In this document: piece after piece, positions 33,755 through 46,500 of the stretch
How the letters are laid out: each line of letters starts with the position of its first letter
Position numbering within the stretch: position 1 is the first letter of the stretch
NCBI RefSeq assembly: GCF_964204865.1
Contig: NC_135250.1
Location: 2,728,001-2,792,000, forward strand
Length of the DNA stretch: 64,000 bases
Direction: 5' to 3'
Source: Styela clava
Taxonomy: Eukaryota; Chordata; Ascidiacea; Stolidobranchia; Styelidae
Made by a program: the position numbers and the translations under genes
Notes under the pieces: generated by a model
Databases searched by the model: none
What the model was told of the DNA's origin: nothing
What the model saw: only the letters and a program-made list of their open reading frames with translations

Positions 33755-34420
33755 ATCAATGAAATGTTATCCTCTGTTTGAGTAGCCTATGGATTTTTTT
33801 CATAAATGCCTACAACGAATGTATAAGGTCAGAAGGTATTTGTTGGATTGGTAAATTTTGGATTTCAAGAATATTTCAGACTCCAATATGATAGCTTTTG
33901 TATTCCCTTCCTGCTTGGAATATAATTTTATTTGATTTGCCAGAATCAATGATTTCATATTCTAAATCAGTTCTGTTGTTCTCTTTACAATTGACATACA
34001 TAGATCGAATTGACTTCATCGGATCACATCCTGTGTTGATAATTCGGTTTGGGCCTTCCGACAAAATATAAAGCTGAGTGGAATGAGTTTAATGAGTGTT
34101 ACAGATTCATGAACAGCTGGAGAGGAAATGGATCTGATTCCCGAAGATGCTCAAAAAAAAATTATTGGTAGTCTAAACTGAATGTGCTGAATGTAATGGC
34201 AAAGGCAACCAAGATGATACTGTCATCAGAACAGCCTGCACCTTGACCCATAGCCCTGAATAACTCAGTAAATTGATCACCCAGTCTACTCTGGATTGCA
34301 TTGAATAAGTGTAATAATGTAAAAAATCATTTTTCATTTTCTCAAATCCTTTTTTACCCAGGAAATAATATGATTTCAATATAATTTTAATTTTCTTTGA
34401 TTGCACATTGTGAGAGCAAG

Positions 34421-34501
34421 ATGGCCGATGATTCTGTAAATGTCTGTGTTGCTGTCCGTGTGAGGCCTCTTCTACCAAGTGAAAGACTTCACAGCCACCA
34501 G
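34421..34501 (+). CDS. KIF27: KIF27-like exon 1
   Basis: ATG in the context gcaagATGG. 27 codons, [19 protein letters not shown] to SHQ, with donor gtgata. Phase 0. Confidence 0.9.
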
Positions 34502-37500
34502 GTGATAAATTGAAAGATATTTACAACATTGAAATGATTTTTTTAACCTTCATATATGTCTAATAGGATTCATTTTTTTTCAATGTCAAAAGTCAACAAT
34601 ATTTGAAACTGTCTCCAGATTACTGGGGGAACCAGGAATTTCTGAAGGGGGGTTCTAAAATGTCTAATTTCCATGTTAGATCATAACAATTAGCGGGTCC
34701 GACGTGGGTTAGATCATCGGTGTGGGTTTCAAGAGTCCCTCAAGCTACAAAAATTGCTATGTATGATAAAGCCATTTCAAAAGATAGGGGGGGAGGTATG
34801 ACAAATTATCTTGATTATACTGTTTAGGCGCGATATTTATTTAGTGTAAATCTAACCATATATGATCATACTACGGCAGACTGCAGATAATAGGTTGTTT
34901 GACACTTTCCAGTGCATTAGTCTAGCAAGGGGGTGTGCAAAATTGGCCAAAACACTAACTTCAGACATCTAATCTGGCTAACCCACAAACATTTAGTTTT
35001 TTTACGTAAAGAATTAAAAGATTATTGACAAATGGAGCGACACAAGGGCAAAAATCATTATGTATTTTCACCCTTGTGAGCGGCTTTTTGAACATAAACT
35101 GTTGGATTTGGATTTTATGCCTGATTGGGAAAATCTGAGTGTTGACCAGGGCTTGGCTGGCAGGGCTCTCTGGTTTAGCATATGGAAAATATGGCATAAC
35201 ATATCATATAACTATTTTTCCTTAATTTTACAACTCATATTCCTCACATGCAACCTTTGGGCGAGTAGTAAATTGACATCAGTGTTTTTATCTATTCAGG
35301 TTTGTGTGAAGAAAGTCCCGAACTCCAAGAATCAACTTCTTGTTGGAAAAGACAGATCTTTCACTTTTGATCATTTGCATTGGTGGAACACAAAACAACA
35401 GGTTCAAATTTATTTTGGTTGAAAAACTTGAATTCACTTTATCTGCATGTTTAATAAGTATTCTTTTGAATATTTATAGTTTTCATACTTGTTTACACTT
35501 ACTCTTTCTGGTTTGCAGTGTAGGAATGTTTTTTTTTATATTAATTTGAGGGTAAGGAACGACTATAAGTGGGTTTATCCATATGGCGACCACTTGTCTG
35601 GTTATCAGTCCATATCAATTACATTAAGTTAGTCGTTCCAGATGCATTGAATTGATAGTGGAGGAAACCATAACTGGCCAGCATTTATTTGAACTACCAT
35701 GAGGTGATGACACAAAGCATTTGTAACATGAATTTAAGCTTGCACAAAAGTTTTGTTATCAAATTCGGTTTTCACAGAAAATGGCACATTATTTCAGACT
35801 TGAAGTCAGGTGCCTGGGTCAGAGTTAAATTTTTTGTTGATTCAAAATTTAGAGTTGGGTGTAAATTTTCTATGATAACACTGGCCTGGTTCTACGTAAG
35901 TTTATTCTCACATATAAGCTGGCCTCCTAAAATGGCGTATTTATAAAAATTTGCATAAAAGCAGACTCTACAAATCGTAACACGCCTTACACACACATCA
36001 CAGCAAATGGTTACAGAAGAGAATTAGTGCGATTGGATTTAGCGCGTTGAGCCAAATTTTTACTGTGATCAGAGTTATGCGCATAGAAGTCGACCCCTTG
36101 GTTTGACAACTTTTATTGGAGTTTCAAACTCTGAAACTCCGCTTATATGCGAGGTTATATGGTATATGTTCTTAACTATTTATAAAACCCCTTGTGTAAT
36201 GTTGTTTTCATCAATGACCCGCCTTGTGCTGCAATAGCACAATAAAGGAAATATCCCTGTTATTTTAGTGTCAATCATTTATCAGAATGCTTTTATATAT
36301 TATTATTATATTATATATTATTATCATTAGTTATTTGTTCAGCCTTTTATTACTTATCGATTTTAATCGGTAAGTATGTTGATAGGTGTTTGTCTGTTAG
36401 ATGCACGCGATATCTCACGAAAGTGAGATTGGATCTGCTGCAGATTTTGCATGTGCATTCATCATATCTTAGACCAGTAGCCAATTGATTTTGGACGAAT
36501 TATGTCGTATAATTAGCGAGTTATTAATTAATTAGTGATGGGACACAAGGTGTCACTATGGAGTAAGCGCGCTGTGTTGGGGGATCCCCTTAATTTCTAT
36601 CGATAAGTCTTCGGTCTCTGACCGATATTCTCATTTTTTTATTATTTAAATTCAAATCTTTTCTTTTTACTTTCAGGATATCTATAAAACCACTGTGAAG
36701 CCGCTAGTTGAAGGGTGTTTTCAAGGTTACAATGCGACAGTATTCGCGTATGGTCAAACTGGTTCAGGGAAGACATACACTATCGGTGGAAGCAACCCTG
36801 CAAACATAACGAGGGATGAACAAGGAATTATACCAAGAGCTATTAATGAGATGTTTTCTGAGATTAAATCACCAGGAAGAAAACATATTGACCATGCAAT
36901 TAAGGTTAGGATAAGGATAAGGTTTACATATTTATCCCGGGGGAGAGGAAAGACGATTTGACGGCTTAACCATATGGCAAACCACGTCCTCTCGTTCCAT
37001 TACCATTCCATGTCGGGTATGGGATTAGTTAGGTATTTGTTTTTCCGAAGCATGGACTTGATGGTGGAGGAAGCCGTGACCGACCAGGGGTTACATGAAC
37101 AACCCAACGGCGGCGAGGAGTCCAGCAATCCTCTCGCACATAACCATCCCGCATGGGATTCGAACCTGCGAACCCACGCAGAGTAATTAGAGATGCTGTT
37201 GCGAGCGTATTACTAACGCTTAGCACAATGAGCACGATGAGCCACACCGCCGCGGTTATTTTGAGTTTTAGTTGTCACTGATGTTGTTTCAAGCTATGAA
37301 CAGTGAACACAGTCTTTCTTGGAATATTCCAGCAGATTTTTGAGGGGTCACCCATAACTTTACTCATCGGGGAGTCTCTCACATTTCAGTGAGTATGTGT
37401 AAGTCACCCAAACTCTAGTCGGGGAGGAGTCTCTTACTTCTTTGTGAGTGTGTGTAGCACACCCATAACTTTACTTGGAGAGTCTCTTACTTATTAGTGA

Positions 37501-40500
37501 GGGTGTTTAACCTTATTTTGAGCAAATTTCCTATTATGCCTCCTCCTGCATGTCCATCTATGTAAAAGATGGTAATTATTCTCATTACCATACCAAACCT
37601 AGACAGGTCATTGTGACTGGACAATAGCTATATGCCTAACCTGGTACTCCCGTAGTATGTGTACAAGGTTAGTCCATAATTTTATTACGATTTTCCTTGT
37701 TTAGTTTTATTACGAGTCGGAGACTGTCTGCTGTGTTAGCCAAGTGAATATACCCCCTGCCCATAGGTTTCAGTCCCTTTACACAACTTGATGTAAAGTC
37801 GACGAACAAAATTAGTTACCTCCATATTGGTACACTTCTGGATCGACCCTAACCTAAGCCATTTATCTCATTGCCTTCCTTCTTTTTGGAATACCTAGGA
37901 AATTCTACTTAACTATTGGTGCATGGCTATGATGTTTTATTTTTTGATGTTTTCACTCAGAATAATAAGACTCGATGGGCATCTATTAATAAGACTCGAT
38001 GGGCATCTATTAATATGTAAAGAAAATATAAATTCGGACACCATAGTTGAGTTCGGCGCTAGTCCCTCATGCTCACAATTTTATATTTCTAATATTAGTT
38101 TTTCACCACCCAGGTTTCTTATGTTGAAATCTATAAAGAAGAAGTCCGAGATTTATTGGAAGTTGATCTTCAAAAATGTAAAGATGTTCATATCAGAGAA
38201 GATCAGAATGGGAACACTGGTAAATAATTGCTTGAGTCAAGGGGTTGGCGATTATTTTCTATACAGCTTTTTTACACTCTCATTTCGGCCAAGGATCTCT
38301 GTAGGGATGCGCAATGTAGAATAATTTACTAGTCTAGAATATATTTCCATGCGAGAAAAAATGCTCGGATTAAACAAAAATTGTGCAATAACGAGTCTTC
38401 GCCATGAGGTGTACTTCGCCGACTTCTTGTCTAGAATACGCCAATTGAGATTACAATTACAGTGTTTGATGTTAACCGATTTTACGGGTTCTTTGCGAGC
38501 AGACGCAAGTTCAAATAGACGAGTGAGATCTCCCTGCGAGAAAAAAACGCGCGTCTTTAATTGATAAATTAGAAACCTGAAATACAAAAATTGATGCATG
38601 GCGCCGGAGAGGTAGAAACCGAATCCTGTTATTGGATCCTGTTGGATTCGAAAACTTTGGTATTAAAACCCTCCGAATTCGGTATTCTACATTGCCCATC
38701 CCTAGTTCTCTGTCCATGAGCAAAATCTTTGCAACTAATATAGGAAGATCTACTATTTTCATTAGATATCTTTCTTACATTGCCTATACGGCTTTGCAGC
38801 ATTGCATACACAATTTTTTTTAAACCAGGGGTATAGTCTTTCGAATTGCTGACTGATATATGTTATATGTTTGCTCTTTGCTTTATTATCTTTTATCTCT
38901 TAATTATGAGTTTGGTTGCGTGAGACTAACTCCCTATCTTTTCTCAATGCATTTATGCTAGTGGATCTGTATGTGTATAATGCAAAAATGCTGTAGCAAG
39001 GATAAACATAGAATAAACAAGTCGCGTTTCAAACTATGTATAGCGTTAACATGAAAATTTTCGATGGCAATTTAAAGTAATGGATAGTCAGGCAAATCCC
39101 GCCCTCAATTAGTGACGATACGTTTCTAAACGCCGACCAAACATAATGTGTGCGGGAGGCCCACAAAATTTTGCGATTTTCACTGCCTAGAAAAGCGTTT
39201 TTTGAACTGTTGGGGGCCTCAATAAAACTTATGTTGTTTACCCTTTTTATTTTCATTATTTTAAATTGCCGCTTCTCAATCAAAAAATTTGCGTTTTTTT
39301 TTAAAAACTCCGCCGATGAACGTATTCACCGGATTCACAATTCTGTGCGAGTACAAAAATAAAATCATTGTCATCGTTATCGTAGAACAAATCTGTGGAA
39401 AATTTGCGTTTTAGAGAAAATAACACAAACATAAGGACGTTTACGGCCTAAATAATACGTCACGCTGATGAAAACAATCGCGCGAAAGTTTCTATCGAGA
39501 ATGTTTTCAATCAACGGAAACGTCTTGGAAGCGGCGTCGACAATGAGTGACGTCACACAAATATCCGATTTTCTTATGAAAGCTAATTTATTCGAATTGG
39601 CCATCCCTGCCTGCTGCACACTATCATAAATGTATTTCTGCAACATTTTGTCTGATCAAAGTCTTAGATTGTCTGAGGAATCAGATGAAATGTTACAAAG
39701 ATTCATTTGTGTTAATGTGCAGCAAGACCCTTGAACTGTGTAATATTTTTCTCTTGTTGCTATTTCATCTTCAATATATATTTCAGTGATAATCGGCGCA
39801 AGAGAGGAGAATTGCTCCACAGCTGACGAAGTCATGAGCTTACTTCAGAAGGGCAGCGCAGTTCGTCACACGGGTGCGACACAGATGAATGAGTTATCAA
39901 GCAGATCTCATGCAATATTTACTATTCACATGATACAGGTAGGTTCAGTATGGTTCACTATATTTTTAACAATGCATTTGCTTACCCAATTTTACCTATT
40001 TTTCTACATTTCTCTATAAACCATTACACCCAACGAGCAAAATGAAATTTGCATTCACCCTAACATGCATATTTCATGCGCATTCAAAATACCGTTATGA
40101 ACAATAATAAATAATTTAACATCTGTAGCTTATATTTTCCTTTTTGTACTTTTGTTCGCCCACTGCCTGCTTTTATGGCTGCCGTGGTTCAAATAGCCTT
40201 GGGTTATGTAGGTAGAATGAATGTTTTATTACAAAGCAAGAGATTGGAAGGAAAGTTACTATTATTGTAGTTTAGTGTACATGGGTTCTCTGGAATTTTA
40301 AATTGTTGGGCTGCGTCTCGTGTAACAGTTTATTAATATTGAAGTTAAAGAGATAGATTTTATAAGCAGCTGGAATCGCTAAAATTTCTGGTACCTACAG
40401 TTTCAGGCTTTCAGCTCCATCTATTTTTGTAAGATTGGCTTCAGCTCTGGATCCCCAGCCCTCTTGAAGAGGTGACTCTTGAACTCCCCCGCACAGGTCA

Positions 40501-43500
40501 CACGGGGGTCCGGCGTTTTAAATAAAAAAAGAGGCCAATAACTGATAGTTCATCACATGTCCCCTGTTATTGTAACCGCTGGTCGTTTACAGCAGTGGTC
40601 GGCAACCACCGGGCTGCGGCCCACTGCCGGTCCGCGGAAAAGTCACTACTGGTCCGCAGAAAGGTGACACGAAAACGAAAAGTCAAAGTGGGCCAAACGT
40701 AAGAAATACGTTACATGAATAGTATCTTTGTTTTTGAATGTATTGTCAATATAAATTTTCTAACGCAGCTACTAATCTAATAAATTATATGCGTAAGAAA
40801 ATTTATGTTGACAATACATTTGTTCGTTTGTATAAAAGTGGTCCGTCAAAATTTTGGTTATGCTTCACCGGTCCGTCACTGAAAAAAGTTGCCGACCACT
40901 TGTTTACAGCTTCCTCCACCATCAAGTCCATGCTTCGGAAAACATATAACTGGCTAACTAACCATACTCGACATGGACTGGTGACCGGACCAGAGGCCGT
41001 GGTTCACCATATGATTGAGCTGTCTTATCGGCTTTCCTATCTCTCGAGATAAATATGTAAATCCAATCCCACCCTACCACTTTTCTGATTCAAGATTTAT
41101 GCATTTCTTTACATCATTGCCAGACATGGCCGTGCACACCGAGACCTAAAAATTTGAACACAAACAACAGTAATAATAGCATGAATGGATTGATGGATTC
41201 AGATGATCTTGATGATGAGAAAATACAGAATGTAATGTCAGCTAAGTTTCATTTCGTCGACCTCGCTGGCTCAGAAAGAGCTAATCGAACTGGGAATACT
41301 GGAGAGAGGTTTGTTCAAGTATTATTATTTTTTCGTTTGGCGCTTTTTGCTTTGAACAAGAATCTGTACAAGACCTGGATCTTTCGGGGGCGACATTGCC
41401 TAACCAATTTATTACACTTTGCATTAGGTGGGGTTTATCAAAAATGTTTTAATATCTAATATTTTAAGGCAGTTTTATAACAGGAAAATAGATAATTTGC
41501 AAAATTTGAAATAAAATTGTAGTTTTAATTCTCAAAACAGTTCACAAAGGAGATCTTATTAAAGAGATTAGTTTTTATACATTTCTTGCTTCAGTATCAT
41601 GTGATACTAGCAATTCAGCTACTTCAGTCCCTATCTATACAGATTTACTACTGATATATCTAGAATTTATGCTTTAAATGAATTATATGTACACTGTATG
41701 TTTTAACTTTATTAGTATTTAAGGAGCGTTTTCAATGTTAAACATCTTACCATCTCCAAATTTTCATCCTATTTATGTATCTATCACATTTGTTGTTTCA
41801 TAGGTTCAAAGAGTCAGTTCAAATCAACACTGGGCTTCTTGCTTTGGGAAATGTTATCAGTGCTTTGAGTGATCCGAAGAAAAAGAAAATTGGACACGTG
41901 CCTTACAGGGACTCAAAGATTACAAGGTAAATTAAAATTCCACCATATTTCTATCATGGAAGTCAAATGTCTTCTACAGCTGGTGGATTTTAGCATTTTT
42001 GGAGGTAATCAAATTCGAGTTTTTAAACTTCTACACATGAATTTGGATGCCATACGAAGCCATAACCAAGATACTTTTGTATTTTCTTTGTATTTCTTGT
42101 GGCGCAGTAATAAAGAATTTTCAGTTCTGTGAATGGGCATAAGATTTGAGTTGATCTCGATTTGTAATTCATGTCCATTTATTTCCAGAGTCCTTAAAGT
42201 GGTATGTGAAGAGCTACAATTTGGGAAGGACGAGAATTTTTAATGTTTGAAATAATGAAGAACTTGCTTTGCCACCCAAATCAGTTCCAACCCTTTGTAT
42301 TTCCAGAGTCCTGAAAGACTCACTCGGAGGGAACGCTCGCACAGTCATGATCACCTGCATTAGTCCTTCTTCAACAAGTTTTGACGAAACATTGAATGCT
42401 TTGAAGTACGCAAACCGTGCCAAGAACATTACCAATAAACCAGTGGTAAACAGAGATCCTCAGCAGGTGGGCACTGACAATGAAGTCTGAAGAGTGGGTT
42501 TTTGTGGGGTTCTTTCATGGGGCAGTGACTTTTTTGGTTGGGCGGAATAATTCCAGAGGTCTTAGGAACCAATGTGCAATAGTTTTCTTTTATTGTCTGA
42601 ATTGTATAAATCATATAATCCTCGGCAGGTGGGTGCCGACAGGGGACATGTTCTTTCGATGTTGTGATGAGTCAGTGCAGTGATTCTCCAAGTTTCTTGA
42701 TCTGTGTTCCTCTTTCAAAGACTTTCAACACTTTATGGCCGGCCTGATTTTCTATAACAAAAAGCTAGTTTTGTTTTAACAGGTTTTCGTCCGTTAGTTT
42801 ATGCGACAAGTTTAATATTAAAAAGTCAACAAATGAAAGTATAATAATAAACACATCATGGTCGAAAACTTTAACAATTTTTACCTCAAATTAATGTAGT
42901 CATCATGGATGTTACCAACCCCTTGGCTTATATCCTCCAGAGAAACACTATGTGGTCGCCTAGGTGTCAAAAGGCACAATTTGACTCTGGTGTGAATCAT
43001 ACTATCATAAAGGGAAATTTGTTCAGTTTTATTTTTTTCATAGATTCTAATTGAAGACCTTCAAGATGAAATTGAAGAATTGAAACAACAGTTACAGAGC
43101 AGACCAACAACAAGGGAGATTGCAATGCAAAAACAAAAGGTAGAATATTCAGCTTTCCAGAAATTATAGAAATTCAATTCTAATATGACTACAGTGGAAA
43201 CTGTCTTGGGATTTGGCATAGCATACCCAATTTATTGAAAAAGAAATTTTTTTCTCCATCCAGCTATTTTGATGATATAGTACTACACTGTCACTACACT
43301 GTCAGTATTGGTCAGATTAGGGGGTGGTTATGTGGGTCGGAAAAAGCATTTTTCTGTACCATACGTAGCAATTTCTTGTAACTTGAAACGCTTTCAAGGG
43401 GGCTCCCGAAGTATGCGAACCAAGATGGCGGACATCGGAATGTAATATGTGTACTAGGTTAGGGTTAGGCCATAATTTTAGGTATAAATACTACGGGAGG

Positions 43501-46500
43501 CTCTTGGCTAGTCTTCGAACTGATAATAGGACTAAAATGAGGAAAATTGGAAAAAAATTATCGCTTAACCCTAACCTGTTACCCATGTTACGTTCTGATG
43601 TCCGCCATCTTGGTTCGCATACTTCGGGAGCACCCTTTCAAGACCTGAAAACCCACATTTCGCCGCTACCTACCTGCTAGCTCAGTGGTTCCCAAACTTT
43701 TTAAAAAAAATTCTATGACGGACCTCTTGCAGTTTTTGTAATGATTCACGGTCTTGTGCACTAAAATAAAACATTTAAAGATCAAAACAAAACAAAAAAA
43801 TGCGCCGTACGGTATAGTGAAAAACCAACAAGTGTGCGAAAAGGCACCGTCAGCTACCTCTCTGCAGTCATCAACTTGTAATGCATCGATTGAACTCTCT
43901 CTGTGATATCACAGGCTCACAGCTTTGTGACATCACAATTGGGCAGCGTGATCGAAACAGAAAGTGGAAAATCCCCAGCTGGGATTGTGAAGTAGCAAAG
44001 ACGAGAATGTTTATTTGCAAATTTAATCGCTTAATTTTCATATTATCAAACTATGAGCCATATAACAGATTTTTTTTGCGGACCCTCCGAAAGTGCTTCA
44101 CGGACAGTGGCATAGCCAGGGGGGTTGTTTTGCGGGTCGAACCCCCCCCCCCCCCCCCTTTTGAAATGTGAAAAAAATAAAAAAATTTTTGTATCATAGA
44201 TTCCGTAGCTTAAAATGCTTTTTAGACCCCAAGACTAATAAAAACACGCGTATTCAAGCGTTTGATCGGATCCGCTAGCAGTTTTGATCTAACTTGCTAA
44301 AAAAAATATTTAGAACCCCCCCTCTTTGAAAATTTCTGGCTACGCCCCTGTTCACGAACCCCAAAATGTCCGCGGACCCTAGTTTGGGAACTCCTGCCCT
44401 AGCTGTTATGGTCTAACTTGGCAATTGGAAATTTGTGAAGCCTTCCTGAACTCCTGGATACACCCCTAGTACATATTATGTTGCTTACAAACTTATGCAA
44501 ATGTTTTTGCTTCAATCTTGTATTTAATCCAGATTAACAAGATAAGTTGAGATAAGTTAATTTTGCCATAAATAGCAGCATTACTGCTAAGTACTCTAAT
44601 CGCATACTTCAAATTTGAAATATTGATTACGGCAAGAGTTCTGAAGTTTTTGCGGAACACTGCAATGATATATGATGCAGAAAATTACTTTTATACATTT
44701 CAAAAGGGGGGTTTGGGACAGTATCCTGGGTACGGCCCTGCCCCACTGTCTGGTCTACTAGAAATACCCCAAGTTTCCTGCTGGATGTTATTTTTCATCA
44801 AAATATCAACAATTCTATTTCAGATGCTTGAACTAGAAGTCGAAGAGTTGCAAACCCACTGTAGATTATACAAGAAACACATAGAAGAAGCAGCGAAGCA
44901 TTTCAAATTAGTTTGTGCTGGAAAACAAGTCAATAAAACACACAGTAGTAATATTAAGAAGTGGTTGGAGTCTGTCTCAAAGAATGGCCTGGGTAAGTCT
45001 TGGTAACTTTTTTTTTATATCCTTCTCAAAGTGAACTCTCGGACCCATTAGGGAGCTGGTTCTCTGGGTCTCATGAGCAAAGGGAGCTGGTTTATAGGTC
45101 TCATGAGCAAAGGGAGCTGGTTCTCTGGGTCTCATGAGCAAAGGGAGCTGGTTCTCTGGGTCTCCTGAGCAAAGGGAGCTGGTTTATAGGTCTCATGAGC
45201 AAAGGGAGCTGGTTTATAGGTCTCATGAGCAAAGGGAGCTGGTTCATAGGTCTCATGAGCAAAGGGAGCTGGTTCTCTGGGTCTCATGAGCAAAGAGAGC
45301 TGGTTCTCTAGGTCTCATGAGCAAAGGGAGCTGGTTCTCTAGGTCTCATGAGCAAAGGGAGCTGGTTCTCTGGGTCTCATGAGCAAAGGGAGCTGGTTTA
45401 TAGGTCTCATGAGCAAAGGGAGCTGGTTCTCTGGGTCTCATGAGCAAAGGGAGCTGGTTCTCTGGGTCTCCTGAGCAAAGGGAGCTGGTTTATAGGTCTC
45501 ATGAGCAAAGGGAGCTGGTTTATAGGTCTCATGAGCAAAGGGAGCTGGTTCATAGGTCTCATGAGCAAAGGGAGCTGGTTCTCTGGGTCTCATGAGCAAA
45601 GAGAGCTGGTTCTCTAGGTCTCATGAGCAAAGGGAGCTGGTTCTCTAGGTCTCATGAGCAAAGAGAGCTGGTTCTCTAGGTCTCATGAGCAAAGGGAGCT
45701 GGTTCTCTAGGTCTCATGAGCAAAGAGAGCTGGTTCTCTGGGTCTCATGAGCAAAGGGAGCTGGTTCTCTAGGTCTCATGAGCAAAGAGAGCTGGTTCTC
45801 TAGGTCTCATGAGCAAAGGGAGCTGGTTCTTTGGGTCTCATGAGCAAAGGGAGCTGTTTCTCTGGGTCTTAATACTGCTTTTTTCTTCCTAGTTCAGGGT
45901 TCTTCAAACTGAACTTTTGACCCCTCATGGAGCTGGCTATTATATTTGAGCAATTGCCAGATGTGAGAGGATTGCTAGATTTTTCCAATATCTTTGACGG
46001 AATTTATCTCGGGAATGCTGACTCAAGTCTTTCTTTTTTTTTTTACCCTGTTTTATCCTGACTTCAGTTCCTGTACCTTTGCTTTCGATTTTATAGCGCG
46101 TTATTTTATTTGTCATATCTTAATATTAAAAAAGCCAACAAGAGAACTCCACCATGGCCAGGGACTGAGCCTGAAAAACCCTGATTAGGGCCATCATGTC
46201 CACTTGTTTATTAGTTCAGTTTCCTCATTATTATCTCATTTCAACTCCCAGCTTTCTCCAAACAAAATCTCAACGCAAGTTTCTCTGCTTCTATGTCTCG
46301 AGATGAGCGGATACAACAGGAACTAGAAGAATATAGAAGAACTCTGGAATCTGATGATAAGGTTTTTGCAGCTAAAGATGCCCAGGTGGGTTTCTTATTT
46401 TAACAGGCATTTCCACTGTGAATGAGATTTAACTATTTGTGTTTGATTGTATCGGAAAGTTTCAATAATCAAGGACACTTTACACAAAACTCGTGCTTGC

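Noticed and set aside
45051..45870. CRISPR array
   Set aside because: The units are contiguous, without unique spacers, inside a eukaryotic intron; it is a minisatellite.
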